Under the pieces are notes generated by a model that saw nothing but the letters and a program-made list of their open reading frames with translations, was not told the origin of the DNA and ran no database searches. Below, one piece after another: positions 11,412 to 23,232 of a stretch of 64,000 bases of DNA (within the stretch, counting starts at the first letter, position 1; every line of letters starts with the position of its first letter). Both the position numbers and the translations under genes were made by a program. Source of the DNA: Rhizophagus irregularis (lineage: Eukaryota > Glomeromycota > Glomeromycetes > Glomerales > Glomeraceae); NCBI RefSeq assembly GCF_026210795.1, contig NC_089429.1, positions 6,481,001 to 6,545,000 of the forward strand, read 5' to 3'.

Positions 11412-12170
11412 ACGTGAATTAACTTCTAATCCCTCTAACAAACAAAGACGTAAATCATCAAAAGAAAGATCTAAGTCTGAACGGGTAAACGATACAAACA
11501 CACCCATGGACATCGTTGCTTGTGACTCCATTTATGTTACAGATAACGAACAAACAGAGGAAGACGTACACCTATATAATAAAATAAAGAACAAGAAAAT
11601 GACAGAGATCAATTTTTCGAAAACTCGGTCCGGAGTCATAACAGTCAACCAGTATCAAGCTCGACTTATTACAATCCCCTTAATATTTTTAAGGGAACAC
11701 GTTAAATCTCTTACCGGATATCTCCTTTGTTTTTTGGACTCATCTTTGAATAACCCAACTCTGTTTTTTTTTCACACATCGAATTACTTAAATATTTCTT
11801 CACAAAACAAAAAAAAATAAACACTCACGCTCCTTATCTTACTCTTACCACATCCCTAATTACCATTACGATCACTCCTCATCACAAAATCCCGATAACA
11901 GAATATCCAACCACCATAATGGATATAATCAACGAACCCGAAAGTCAACCAAAAACTCTACAATATATTATAAAAATAGGCACAAACCGCACAATTAATA
12001 TTCAATAGGGCTTTCGCCACAAATTAAATGACATCTTATCGTTTTTCTGTTCAAAAACTAGACATTTTAACCATCACAGAAATAAGTATTCACCAAAATC
12101 AAGACAAATCAAAATATGAAAAACACTTCCTTCCAAACTACGAACGTCGGTATATGATATTCTCGATAAA
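11412..12170 (+). mobile_element. LINE ORF2 5' part with endonuclease-like motif (decayed)
   Basis: One frame is open from about 11412 through 11820 (Met at 11506); its start is rich in Lys/Ser/Arg (NKQRRKSSKERSKSERV). Past the stop, sequence near 11970-12060 reads IGTNRTINIQ then a stop and GFRHKLNDILSFF, and after a frame change LDILTITEISIHQNQ followed by HFLPNYERRY. The order (short beta strand, then LDILTITE with the metal-binding Glu) is that of the exonuclease-endonuclease-phosphatase domain at the start of LINE ORF2. At least one stop and one frameshift are visible, and no reverse transcriptase follows, so the copy is dead and 3'-truncated. Confidence 0.5.
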
Positions 12171-12174
12171 TTAA

Positions 12175-12290
12175 TTAACCGATCGATCGGTTTTTTGACC
12201 GGTTTTTATATATAAAACCTACGGTTGGTTCGGTCACTGAATAACCGAACCGGTATAAACCGGTTATGATCGGACTTTTGGCATCCCCAG
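12175..12290. repeat. Degenerate hAT-like MITE fragment
   Basis: A GC-richer island of AACCGGT/ACCGGTT repeats in both orientations (AACCGATCGATCGGTT at 12177-12192 is a perfect palindrome) ends in TTTGGCATCCCCAG. The composition resembles the subterminal repeats of the hAT-like MITE at 426-1069, but I found no intact inverted terminus or duplication. Confidence 0.4.
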
Positions 12291-12359
12291 ACCAGAGCCC
12301 CTTTCAATTTATATGTCACTAAAAAAAAAATAATAATAAATAAAATTAACAATTTTAAA

Positions 12360-15300
12360 TAAGTTTAAAAATCAATGATATAATATTTTTTTTCACAGCG
12401 AAGTAAATTACAATTAATATAAAGAACGTGATTGATATGCAATGTATTACGAACGGACGAAATCATGATCATCTCTCCGAACTATGAAATTATATTTACA
12501 CAAACCTGAAAAATAAACTTCAAAGAGACAATCATTTAATTTCTCATGACCATGGGTGATAATCTGCATGTACTTATAATACTCATTTAATTTGCTGAAG
12601 TTAACAAATCAACTATTTGTATTGTCAAGAAAAAAGAAGCGTTTATAGTCATGTTAATAATTCGTTTCATTGTAATGTATAATAAGATGAGAACTTTATA
12701 ACAAAAAAGCATATCTTACATTATAAATTTTGAACGAACATACTGTATAAAAAAAACTTACGCAAAAATGTGGAACAGTCTGTATTGAATATTATATATG
12801 AAACACATTTATTATGTTTCGTTATTTGAATATTAAGAAAATTCAAATATGAAGTTAATATATAATTTTAATTTAATTTTAATTTGGAAACAATGAAAAT
12901 TCAATGAAATTACCAATTTCGTTACTCTAATACACTAGGGTTAGGGCGTCGGACGTATTACTATATTAATTTTTCGTACTTGGGTAAATTCGTAATCTCA
13001 TTATTTCATTCCTTAAAGAGGTTAAATAGTTTTCATTGCTCAATCGATGTATGTCGTTTCACAAAAAATCTTTTATTGGAACTTGATTTTTAATTGAACA
13101 AAAACACTTAAGATATTAATGCTGCGTTAACCTTCTTACAAAGAAAGGTTGATGAAAATTCTACGGAAGAGAATCCAAAATGTTCTCACGTTCTCACGTA
13201 TTTGAACAAATTAAACGGATGAGCAAAGCGATTATCCTAATAAATCATTTTTATTGTAACCAATAATTTTACAAATTAAACCACGTATGGTAAATTATAA
13301 TAAGGGGCGCTCTTGTGTATCGAGTTTTAAGATTATTTGATGATTATCGTTTTAACTGTTCAAATATTTTATTTCTAAAATAAAAACTCTAATTTTTCAA
13401 TAGAAGTAATTAAGGCATTCTTTGTGTACAAACATTTCATGATGTTATTAATATAAGATTCAACGATATAAATGTTATACAAAAAATTCCGTATTAAGTA
13501 CTTTCAATAATTATTTTAGATGGAAGAAAAAACAAAGTCGTCGTTAGGCCACGGTAAAATTCCCTAATTTGAAAATTCATCAACCATTAAATATCGGTCA
13601 CAATAAACTAATAAAGTTTTATTTTCCTGAATTTTGATTGTTTCAGATGACCGAACAAATCTTTTATCTTTCTATCTTTCAAGTGCCCAGACGTTTATTA
13701 ACTAAACTAAACATATATAGTAATATATAGTAAATAAAAAAAAAATAAAAAAATTCTAATTTACGATTTGGCTTGTCAATTTTTCATATAAATATGCATT
13801 TATATCCAATTATTTTATCATCGTCCGGTGGTTTTGAATTTTCCCTTTTCTTTTCAATTCTCAATTTCCTTCTCGTAGGCGCTTTTTTATAATTTATAAT
13901 ATTTTTAATAATATGGCACAACTAGTAGACGACGTTTTATTGTTAATTTTTAATGAATTACGCGATGATATTTCAACATTACATTCATGCATTTTAGTAA
14001 ATACAATGTGGTGTCATATAGCAATTCCTTTACTTTGGAAAAATTTTTCCAGTTTATTCGAAAACCCATATAATTTCGAACCAGAATTGCGTAAAAAATT
14101 ATACAATGTCATCGCTCACTTTTTACCAAATAATCCAGGAGATCCTTTACCACAATACGATATTCAATTACCTTTAAATAGGATCACAAAAAAATTATCG
14201 TTCGAATACATGAGTTTTTTCACTCGTATCACAACAGTATGGATAAAAGATATGGCGGATTTTCTAATAAATAACGAAGTTGAGGATTCAAAATATAAAA
14301 AAAAAATATTAGAAAAAGAAATATACAGACTAATTATAAATAAGTGTAAAAATACAAAGTATTTCCATTGGAATACTAAAAAAAAAATTTACAAGTATTC
14401 AAACGCCGAATTTTTTTTTTCAAATTTAAATTTTTTTGAATTCAATTTTAAAATTAATTTCGCGAATTCAAAAACTTTACATAAACTTTCCGGTATTTGT
14501 AAAGACATAACAAACTTAGAGATAGTTGATTGCAATGAGGACGCTCCAGGTTTAGTTTCCTTTATTGAAACACAAAAAAACCTGCAGTCATTGAGTTTAT
14601 ATTTTATTGATAATGAAAAAGTAGAATACAACAAACTCAAAAAAATCATTGAAAAAAAGGCTGCGACATTAAAAAAATTTACGTTACAACCTGTTACATT
14701 AATTTCACCTAGATTTGTTTTATCATTAAAAAACATACAATACTTAACTCTTGATAATGATGGTGATTTATATGAAAGGGGGTGGCGGAAATGGACAAAA
14801 TATTTAGGAATGGCCTCCTTTCCTCACCTTAAGTACCTAGAAACCGCCTATTTACCAAATAATATTATATGTTTGATAATTGAAAATTCCGGCGGACACA
14901 TTTTAGAAATTTACATACGTTTTCCACTTGATTCAGATTCGAATAACTATCAATCCCAAAACAAAAAATTAATTTTGGCAATATCAAATCATTGTCCAAA
15001 ATTAATTAACTTAACAATGGAAGTTGGACATAGAAATTTGTGTAAAATGAAAGGGATTTTTTCCAATTGCATGCAATTGGAAAAATTATTCCTTACCACA
15101 AATTCCAATGTATTACCCAACGGTGATAAAATTTTACTATTAATGAGCAAAATGTTGTCCACAACTTTAAAAGAATTTTCATTCGGAGATAAGTTTAATT
15201 TCTCGTTGGAAGGATTGAGGACATTTTTTGAAAATTGGAAATCTGAAAATAGGTCACCATTTAAATTTATCCATCATTATGATGATGGAATGGTTTATTT

Positions 15301-15361
15301 ATGGACGAGTGATCATGATATTATTGTGGTAAATTATAAGAATGAAGGAGTAATTCGGTGA
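12360..15361 (+). repeat. Right arm of F-box inverted duplication
   Basis: Upstream DNA plus the plus-strand F-box gene, aligning in reverse complement with 5749-9240. Homology fades at the inner edge (about 12360) and at the gene's stop codon. Confidence 0.8.
13913..15361 (+). CDS. F-box/LRR-like protein (paralogue 2)
   Basis: An intact 482-residue protein. Residues 1-45 are an F-box (MAQLVDDVLLLIFNELRDD then LVNTMWCHIAIPLLWKN). The remainder consists of irregular leucine-rich repeats (ITNLEIVDC, LQSLSLYFI, LINLTMEVG, LEKLFLTTN). The expected role is substrate recognition for an SCF ubiquitin ligase, with an unknown target. It is very rich in Lys/Asn/Ile from AAA/AAT/ATT codons, matching the local AT content. 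The paralogue at 5749-7194 has the same length and motif order, and the two genes diverge from a common spacer. The start is supported by conservation of the sequence just upstream of ATG in both copies. The antisense frame at 14389-14736 is a shadow. Confidence 0.9.
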   Translation: MAQLVDDVLLLIFNELRDDISTLHSCILVNTMWCHIAIPLLWKNFSSLFENPYNFEPELRKKLYNVIAHFLPNNPGDPLPQYDIQLPLNRITKKLSFEYMSFFTRITTVWIKDMADFLINNEVEDSKYKKKILEKEIYRLIINKCKNTKYFHWNTKKKIYKYSNAEFFFSNLNFFEFNFKINFANSKTLHKLSGICKDITNLEIVDCNEDAPGLVSFIETQKNLQSLSLYFIDNEKVEYNKLKKIIEKKAATLKKFTLQPVTLISPRFVLSLKNIQYLTLDNDGDLYERGWRKWTKYLGMASFPHLKYLETAYLPNNIICLIIENSGGHILEIYIRFPLDSDSNNYQSQNKKLILAISNHCPKLINLTMEVGHRNLCKMKGIFSNCMQLEKLFLTTNSNVLPNGDKILLLMSKMLSTTLKEFSFGDKFNFSLEGLRTFFENWKSENRSPFKFIHHYDDGMVYLWTSDHDIIVVNYKNEGVIR

Positions 15362-17063
15362 AATCGAACATATATTATTATACGAAATTTTTTTGTAATT
15401 TTTTATTTATTTTATATTAAATAAAGTTAAATTTCATATCTAATAGACTTAATTAAAATGTTTCTGCGGAGCAGAAGTATAATATAATTACGCTAATAAA
15501 AATTTCTTTCGCCTAATATTCGTCGGGATGCAATACTACGCCACATTTTACAACGTAATTCTGGGCGATCTTGTTAACCACTTAGTAAAGCTTTACTCAA
15601 GTAAAAAGTAAAAAACTAAAAATATCGTAATAATATAAAATAGTCTCCAGAGTTTTTCTTTAAAAAATTTTTCAACCCCTTTTTTTTTGTTCGTATTGCT
15701 TTGATAAGATACCATACTTAATTTGGGTTGATTCTTTATTTTTTTTAAAAAAAATTATGTGAATTATACGAATAAAAGATGATATTATGCCATTATTGGT
15801 AAGCATTAAATCAATAAATTTCACCTACTGCGTCCAATAGAATAGAAAATCAAAATATTTATCCAAAATAGTAACACCGATATCATGTTATTAGTATTGA
15901 TAAGTAAGACGAATCCTTTGGTAAGTTCATTGTTTTGAATGTTTGTGTGATACACTATATTTAGGGTTAAAAACTCTGTTGAAAAAATATGGTCCGACTT
16001 ATTATTATGAAATATTGAAAAATTTATCTCTCGCATTAGAGTTCTTTTTTAGAACAAAATAATATACGGAATTATAACGGAGTTTGAAAAAAATAAATCG
16101 AATAATTTTAAAATAAAATCAATAGATTACCAAAAGTAGAATACAATAACAATTTTTTTTTAAAGTTTGCTGATCTTAGATATACAGGGTGTGGCAAAAA
16201 GTTAATAAAAAAGAATTACAAAAAGAATGTAAACAGAACAATCTGGTTTATAAAGTAATAATAAATGCAGCTCTTACGTATAATGAACCTGTAAATAGAA
16301 TAATGAAGCCAATTAAAGATTTTTATTAAAAGTATATTTTAAGTTTCTTTTTATCAAATTAAGATGAAACATGTGAAATATATAAAGAAAAGATGTCGTA
16401 TGATCTCACAATGAGTTTCTATGTCATGAGAACATTTTAAAATTTTACCTAAATGGATTATATAGTATTATATTTGGATTGGAAATTCCAATGCAATTTG
16501 GCGTTCTAGAATTAGCAGCCGGCCTCTTTTTTTAGAAGTATTGACCTAACAAACTTGGATGAATTATTTCAACAAAAGAGTTACTCTTTCGCTCTTAAGT
16601 TTACAATTTTTAGAAAAGGATCATCATAAATAAAATATTGAAATTTTAGTTATTCATCACTATATTAGTATTAGAATTAACCCCGTGTTACATAAATATG
16701 ATACCTAATTTGATATATTTATTGGATGTCATTTTAGTAACACATCTTTTTTATAGACTATTCGGTGTTAAAATAAAATTAATTGATTTGCTCCCAGCAA
16801 TTGGAATTTATTCAAGGGACTGACGAAGATAGCAAACAGAATGTAAAAGTTTTTCTAATTCTAGTAAGACTTTTTAATAATTGGATAAAAAAGTATAAAC
16901 ATTTTGAAAAAAATTTATTATTTAATTCCTCATTCTTGGCATGTTTTATTTGTTCCAAAAAAAAAAAAATATATATTTATATATTAGTATTTTTTTTTTA
17001 GTTAGTATTTTTCCATACTTTTTCTGAACAATTTTTTTCTCCCTGTTATTATTATTTTAAACA
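15362..17063. other. Gene-free region with solitary mariner-like terminus
   Basis: No convincing gene. At 16183 a TA is followed by CAGGGTGTGGCAAAAAGTT, which resembles a Tc1/mariner inverted-repeat end, but I found no partner end or transposase nearby. The small frames at 15821-16036 and 16783-17001 have no recognisable features. Confidence 0.45.
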
Positions 17064-17524
17064 ATGTCGGATAGGAATATCGATTTAAATAAAATTATTA
17101 TTGAGGTCGCAAAACTCTTGGAAGTAATAAAAGAAAAGAACAAAGCCGCGACAAACAGAAGGGAATCTAATCGTCCTAACCATTTCCATATCAGACACTT
17201 TAGACAAGTCAGTCATCCTTATATGGGAGACCTCATAAGAAATCATCGTAGAGAATTTTTCAAATTTACCTCTGAAATCCGAAAGTATAATACTGTTAGC
17301 GAAGCTCAACCAGAAGTTACTCGAGAAAATATTTCCAAGGATCCAAAAAAATTTGATTATAAAGAAACAAAAGATGATGATCAATTTATTGATAAAGTAA
17401 GTATCTATTAACTTTAATAACTAAATAATATAACATATATATATTTATTTTAAAATTTTGTTCTTTAAAGGTACAAGATGCGGCGGATGATCTCGTCGAA
17501 AAATTTAATAAAATCTCTCTATGA
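17064..17524 (+). CDS. Small two-exon protein, unknown function
   Basis: Exon 1 (17064-17396) encodes 111 residues and ends exactly at a GTAAGT donor; a 74-nt AT-rich intron (17397-17470) ends in AAAG, and exon 2 (17471-17524) adds VQDAADDLVEKFNKISL and a stop. The splice keeps frame and gives a 128-residue hydrophilic protein, while the unspliced frame stops four codons into the intron. Residues about 7-28 are likely helical (LNKIIIEVAKLLEVIKEKNK), the middle is His/Arg-rich (RPNHFHIRHFRQ), and the tail is acidic. No signal peptide or membrane segment is visible. I do not recognise the family. The intron with standard GT-AG borders is the main reason to believe in this gene. Confidence 0.6.
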
Positions 17525-17714
17525 AATTCTTTCATACATGATAGTTTATATTTATAAATATTTTAATATTTTATAAATGAATAAACATTACACTCGTCAA
17601 GCTAGATGCGTAAAATCATATAATTTTTTCAATATTTTTTAATAAACTGAAAATTCTTTAAAATTACAATGTTTCCGAAAGTGTATTGTGATAAGTATTT
17701 GAGCTTTTTTTTTA

Positions 17715-17896
17715 TATTTTTTATCATTTTTTATTGGCTGTTCGAGAAATGTGTATCAGGTTAACTTATACGGGTAAAATCTTTCACGTTCAGGCGGTGG
17801 GACAGTATTTTTTATCATTTTTTATTGGCTGTTCGAGAAATGTGTATCAGGTTAACTTATTCGGGTAAAACCTTTCACGTCCAGGCGGTGGGACAG
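17715..17896. repeat. Tandem duplication, 2 x 91 bp
   Basis: Copy 1 (17715-17805) and copy 2 (17806-17896) are adjacent and differ at about three positions. Each contains GGCTGTTCGAGAAATGTG and CAGGCGGTGGGACAG. The high similarity indicates a recent duplication. It lies about 200 bp downstream of the small spliced gene. Confidence 0.9.
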
Positions 17897-18448
17897 TTCT
17901 TTCTAATTGTCGCAAAGTTATTTGTCGCGCGAATAAATTTAATCAAAATTACTATATTAAAATAAAAAAAATTAATAATATTATCCCTAATATTTATAGC
18001 AAGTCAAATATTCTTCTACGTCGCGGTCGTCGCGTCGTCGTGTACAATTAATTATAAGGGGGTTGTTCGATCGTTTTAATAGTTATTTAATTTCAATAGT
18101 CAATTTTATTATTTTTTTTTTAAAAAAAAAATAAAAAAAAAATAAAATCATTCAAAAATCTCTTTCGATGATCATAAAAAATAAAATAATAATAAAAAAA
18201 ATTTTAAATAATTATTAATATTAGATTATTGATTGGATGAAAATAATTTAAAATATATTAACGCAAATATTTATTTATATCGAACTTATTGGGTTAATCA
18301 TTCAATTCTTTGTATCAAACAAAATTCTTATTGAAGTATAATAATTAAACAATACCAAATACGTATTCTTACAAAATAAATATATAAATGCTAAATTTTT
18401 TGCTATCTTTTTTTCTTGAAATTTATTAAATAATAATCTTTCTTAACC

Positions 18449-18820
18449 ATGACTTCTAGTAATAATAAACCATTAATTTTTATACATATCAACTTTTTAT
18501 ATCACCCCACGAAAAATTTTCTGGGGAAAACTCTGATAAATGTTCATTTTTCTAGTTTTTATTCCAAAAAAACTCTGACATATAATCAATTTTCTAAAAA
18601 ATTTTTCATAGGGTCAATCCCTAATGAGAACTCCTTAGTGTACACCTTAGAGTACAATAAATTCGCACCATTAGCTAATACGATTCAAGATTATCACAAA
18701 CAAAGTGGGCCCATTGGGACATCAAAATATCATCAAAAGCTATTCAGCCAGAAGATGGGCATGATATACAGGATTATTCTACCCTTCTTTTTTCCTTTCA
18801 ACTCATCCCATCTCTTTTAG
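18449..18820 (+). CDS. Unrecognised 123-residue ORF (doubtful)
   Basis: The frame starts MTSSNNKPLIFIHINFLYHP and is open for 123 codons, longer than most chance frames here. Composition is Phe/Ser/Lys-rich, with a basic middle and a hydrophobic end (MIYRIILPFFFPF). I see no domain, signal peptide or splice structure. It could be a decayed gene rather than an active one, and it sits in otherwise empty DNA. Confidence 0.25.
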   Translation: MTSSNNKPLIFIHINFLYHPTKNFLGKTLINVHFSSFYSKKTLTYNQFSKKFFIGSIPNENSLVYTLEYNKFAPLANTIQDYHKQSGPIGTSKYHQKLFSQKMGMIYRIILPFFFPFNSSHLF

Positions 18821-20149
18821 CTTTGGCAATTTTCCTCCTCCTAGATTTTCTCGCCGAATTAAATCTTGGAGAATATTTATAATCAGGATATAAAATCCCG
18901 ATGCTAATACAGTTAGACCTCTATATAATCACCCAGTAAATTGATTCCTATATAGTCACAACTCTTCACATTATTAATATTCTATTCAATTTCTTCATAA
19001 TAAATCGATATTTCTGACGAAGTTAACGCCATCATCTCGTCCATTTGTCTTTTATTCAATATCAATAAACTTGAAATTATACGTGTTATTCAAAGATAAC
19101 ACATTTGATCTCTGATTCTTAAAATTAGAATATGAAATATTTAAACTATTAAAGGACATTTGGTGTATGTTATGTCCTATTTTGTATTGTTATGAATTTT
19201 CAGTATAGATAAAGAGAAAGCGATAGTGTTTTTTTTTGTATTACTCATATTACTGTATAACGTCAAGAATTCCTTTGTAAAATTAGAAATAATAACTTTA
19301 TATCGTTTTTCAATTCTTTGAGTACCATTCGAGAAATGAAATGTCTTTAAAAATTTTCATAATTAAGCAGTATTCTTTATTATTTTATAGTTATGTTAAG
19401 TGTTTTTAAATAAAATTTTTTTGTAGTGGCATATTGAAAAAAATTAGGGAATAAAAAATCCCAATAACTTCATCAAAGGACGTTCGATTCACGAAACTGT
19501 CGAAACTTATATAATTTCGAAAACTTTAAAAAGTCTCGTGCTTTTTTTTTTAAAAAAAAAAAATTACTAATAAATATTCATTTGGAACCTGCTGGAACCA
19601 AATAAGATATACGCAAAAATTATTAATAAGATACATTTCTTGGCATGTTTCACAAATTCTCAATTATATACTTCTTTATTCTTAAATTCCTACATAAATT
19701 CAATAAATGAAAATTTATACTATTACTATTATATATTTTCTGTTATATACTATTGACTGATATTATAAATAATATAATATTATATTTAATGTAAAATAAT
19801 ATATAAAAAAATATCAATTTAATGTAAAATATATATAAAAAAATAAGGTTATGGTATATATTAAATTATTAAATTATTAATAATTATATACAGTATTTAC
19901 TAACTCCGTTATGGATACGTTACGTAACCATCATACTTTAAAAGATAAGGAATTATCAATTACCCAGATGGAGTAAATTTGCAGATCCCGGCTAAAACCT
20001 TTCATAATTTTGGCCAAATTCAGATAACGTTAGATTTCCTTTTTTGTTTCAAAACGAAGTATGGTAAAGAAGTTCTATAGATTTGTTCCAGACCTTTAAA
20101 AGGAATTACACAAGAATGCAAAGAACAATAGGATCATCAAGGCGTCAAT
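18821..20149. other. Gene-free AT-rich DNA
   Basis: Nothing recognisable. It contains a T10A12 palindromic tract at 19542-19563 and degenerate ATATAAAAAAATA repeats near 19740-19860. Confidence 0.5.
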
Positions 20150-20530
20150 TTAAACAGGTAATGAAATTCTGTAAAAGGAATAATAAATAGGGATTAAAAA
20201 TAACTATTTTTTGTTTCTTTATTATAAAAATATATTGTTTATTTTAAATTTTTTTTTAAAATCAATTCATTAAATGATATAATTTCAAATGGAGTAAACA
20301 TATGTGAAACAAGTAAATAAATGTATCGTATGATTTTTTTATAAAATTTTACAATGAATTTTATTCAACACAAAAGACGTCATAGAAGCTTTCATAATTT
20401 TTATTAATAATAATTTATTTTACTTGATTACAAATGACATTAATTTAATAATATTTTTAAAATAAGCTGCATTTCCAGAAACTCCGATGCATGTTGACGT
20501 TTCAAAACTGGTCACTTGTTTAGACAATTT
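20150..20530 (-). repeat. Three-copy dispersed repeat, copy A (inverted)
   Basis: Its reverse complement matches copies B and C: it carries AACTCCGATGCATGTTGACG (complement of the CATACATCGGAGTTC block in B), ACATATGTGAAAC, and TTCTGTAAAAGGAA near 20170. No coding potential is seen. Confidence 0.6.
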
Positions 20531-22660
20531 TTTTTTTTTTTTTTAAAAAAGAAAAAAAAAGACCAATCACAACGAAGTAATTTATCAAAGAAAAAATGGT
20601 CAATGAGAATAAATTTAGATAAATTATTTATTTATTTATTTTTCTAAAAAAAGGGGTTTGATTTTTTTTTTTAAAAAAAAAAGGATATATCATAAAATTT
20701 TGGAATTCTACGTTTTTACTATTGCAATCGATCGTAACGTGACGACTGTGACGTATCTGCATTATCCGTGACATTGATTTTACTCCGCAGCCAAAATTAA
20801 TTAACATGGTGCAACATCATTTCGAGATAAGACACGAAAATCGGTTATATTGATCGAGTGAATTTTTGAAAAGTTATCAATTAATTATGATTATTCTGTA
20901 AAGAGAGAGGACGTTATTCCCGTCATTTAAAATTTATTGCAATGACAATCGTTATCGATCTAAGGTATATTAATTTATAGTAACTTTTTGGGATTTGTCA
21001 AATTCTTAACCAATCATTCTGAAACTCTCGGTTCGCTATTCTTAACAGAAGAAATGGAGTAAAAAAAGTTCCACATCAGCCAAAATACCTGGATCATATA
21101 CCGCAGGGGCTCGTTCAAATATTCATTTTTTCTAACGATAAGAATGTTGGTGTGATGATTAAACAAATCTTTTTGAATTTATGAGACGGTATTAATCGAG
21201 GAAGCTGGTGATGCGAACGAAAATTATCTTCCATATTTTAAAAGACTTTATTTTTAGGACATTAAAAGCACTAAAATTTCCTTAGATAATATAGAGACGA
21301 AAAGAAAAGGTTTTCTTTCAATATTTATTAAACTTAAGTGTTTTTATAATAAATATTAAATTTTTTATAATTCTTTCTAATGAGAAAAATAGAGACAGAG
21401 AAAAATTTTTATTTTAAAAATTTTTTATTATTAAGATAGAAGTTGAAGTGTTTTTTCAATCATTATGAAAGAAATTCAATACTAATCATAAGAAATGGTT
21501 AGTGTCGAAGAATTTGGTAATCACCAATTTATGTTTTATGAATTTATGATGAAATGATCCTATGTAATTGACTGATGGTGATCCCCAGCATTCCCTTCTA
21601 AGCACGTTTGATCTATTTCTTCAGATGATGTTACAGCCTACACAGACACCGAAATTGAAGGCGATGAACAAGATTCAAATTATAGATATGAAGACTAGAA
21701 TAAAATGCGTGAAGTAAGTAGGAACAATATTATTATCCATTTTTTAATTAATTAAATTTTTAATAATTCCAATAATTATTATAATTTTTAGCCTTACAAA
21801 AAAAAGGGAATGCATTAAATCCCGGTTATACTAGGAAGGCAAAAGATTTTAATCGAAGCCAGTAAGGTATCTCACCGTTTGATGGTCGATGTAAAAAATA
21901 TTTTACAATGTACAGTATTTGTTACAATTGTAGCATCAAGTTTTATACTGGCATGTGAATCTATAGAATATGATGTTCCGTTCCATTTCCAAGTATTTGC
22001 TAGATATAAAAGAATGTTCAAATGGTCACGTTAACAAAAAAAAAAAACTACAATAAAAAATAATTTCTATTACATTATTTTTAATTTGAAGGAAAAAATT
22101 GTTCTTTTAATACTAATAAAGGATGTCATGACGTAACCAATCTGTGACAATAGAATTACGATCAATGAATCGTACTTCTAATCGATCGATAAAACTTCTA
22201 AATTATAAAATTCTTTATAGGAAATAAAAGACGCATTGACTATTTCAGTATTTCCTATATTAAATTTTTTTTACGAAAAGATGAAAAGCTATTTCCTTTA
22301 TATAAAGAGAATCGATACAACGACTATGCGGTACGAATTTCACGATAAAGCGATTTTTTTAAAATTTTTTATATATGAACATATAAAAATCAAACTTATA
22401 TCGAATTCTGACTGCAATATTTTTATTAGTTTAACTAATTTATTATTTTAAATTATTAAGAAATTATCATTTGGGACTGCATCATTAATGATCTTGGAAT
22501 AGAAATTTATTTTAAATTTCATTTTACTTAATTAATATAATAGATGTGAAATTATATCACTGGCGATAATTCGAGGTATATCACAGGCCAAATTTATTGT
22601 TTTCATTAAATGAATAAAAAAAAAATATTTATTAACTTAAAAAATTGGTAAATTTTATTA
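20531..22660. other. Intergenic DNA with possible exon relics
   Basis: A stretch around 21625-21699 after a TTTCTTCAG acceptor-like site is open and acidic (AYTDTEIEGDEQDSNYRYED). Another near 21790-21860 follows TTTTTAG and reads NPGYTRKAKDFNRSQ. These may be exon relics of a decayed gene, but I cannot name it. The small frame 22236-22451 is unremarkable. T/A tracts lie at 20528-20550 and 20662-20682. Confidence 0.25.
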
Positions 22661-22764
22661 AATTTTAAGCCATGAATGAATACGCAAAAATTAAATTTTA
22701 AGCTAGAATAAATTCCTATCCTATAATCTATTTTTAAGTCATGAATGAATACGCAAAAATTAAT
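22661..22764. repeat. Direct repeat of TTTTAAGYCATGAATGAATACRC motif
   Basis: TTTTAAGCCATGAATGAATA (from 22663) and TTTTAAGTCATGAATGAATA (from 22733) are followed by CGCAAAAATTAA in both. A third copy lies 33 kb away at 55989-56018, with CACAAAAATTAA. Confidence 0.7.
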
Positions 22765-22989
22765 TTAAAATACAATCATGTGGGATAGTCATTTCTTTTA
22801 ACTATCCCATAATAACTTTCACCTAATAAATTATAATCTAAAATTTTATGTCGATAACTTGATTTCTTAGAAGATGTAGGGATCAAATTCTAATATTGTT
22901 CTATGCTATTTATATTTTGTCTCCTGACAATTTTATTTGGCATATTAAAGTCAAGGAAAGACATTATTAGATCGAGGCAAATGGAAGTA

Positions 22990-23232
22990 TTATTGGAAGT
23001 GGACGGGTATTTTGATGGCGGATAATTTTAAAGAATGAATGTACTTTTGAATCTCGTTCTGTAAAGTTGGATTTACAATAAGAATTTGAAAAATAGTGGC
23101 AATATACTGGTGATTTCTCCACAGTATAATCTCACTGTTGTAATTAATTATCAAGCCATATTTTCCCTTAATACCATTTGTTGTTTTGGCATAAAATGAC
23201 ATTATATAATTTTCAGATAAGGTAAAAGTCAA
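22990..23232 (-). CDS. Unrecognised 80-residue ORF (doubtful)
   Basis: The frame MTFTLSENYIMSFYAKTTNG... is open for 80 codons in a slightly less AT-rich island. It has a beta-rich look (GKYGLIINYNSEIILW) and ends LKLSAIKIPVHF. There is no family assignment and no intron evidence. It could be a fragment of a larger decayed gene. Confidence 0.2.
   Translation of the reverse strand: MTFTLSENYIMSFYAKTTNGIKGKYGLIINYNSEIILWRNHQYIATIFQILIVNPTLQNEIQKYIHSLKLSAIKIPVHFQ

Noticed and set aside
12940-12960. Telomere-like TAGGGTTAGGG
   Set aside because: Only a single short occurrence, inside the duplicated F-box upstream region.
14389-14736. 115-codon minus-strand frame inside the second F-box gene
   Set aside because: It is an antisense shadow of the F-box coding sequence.
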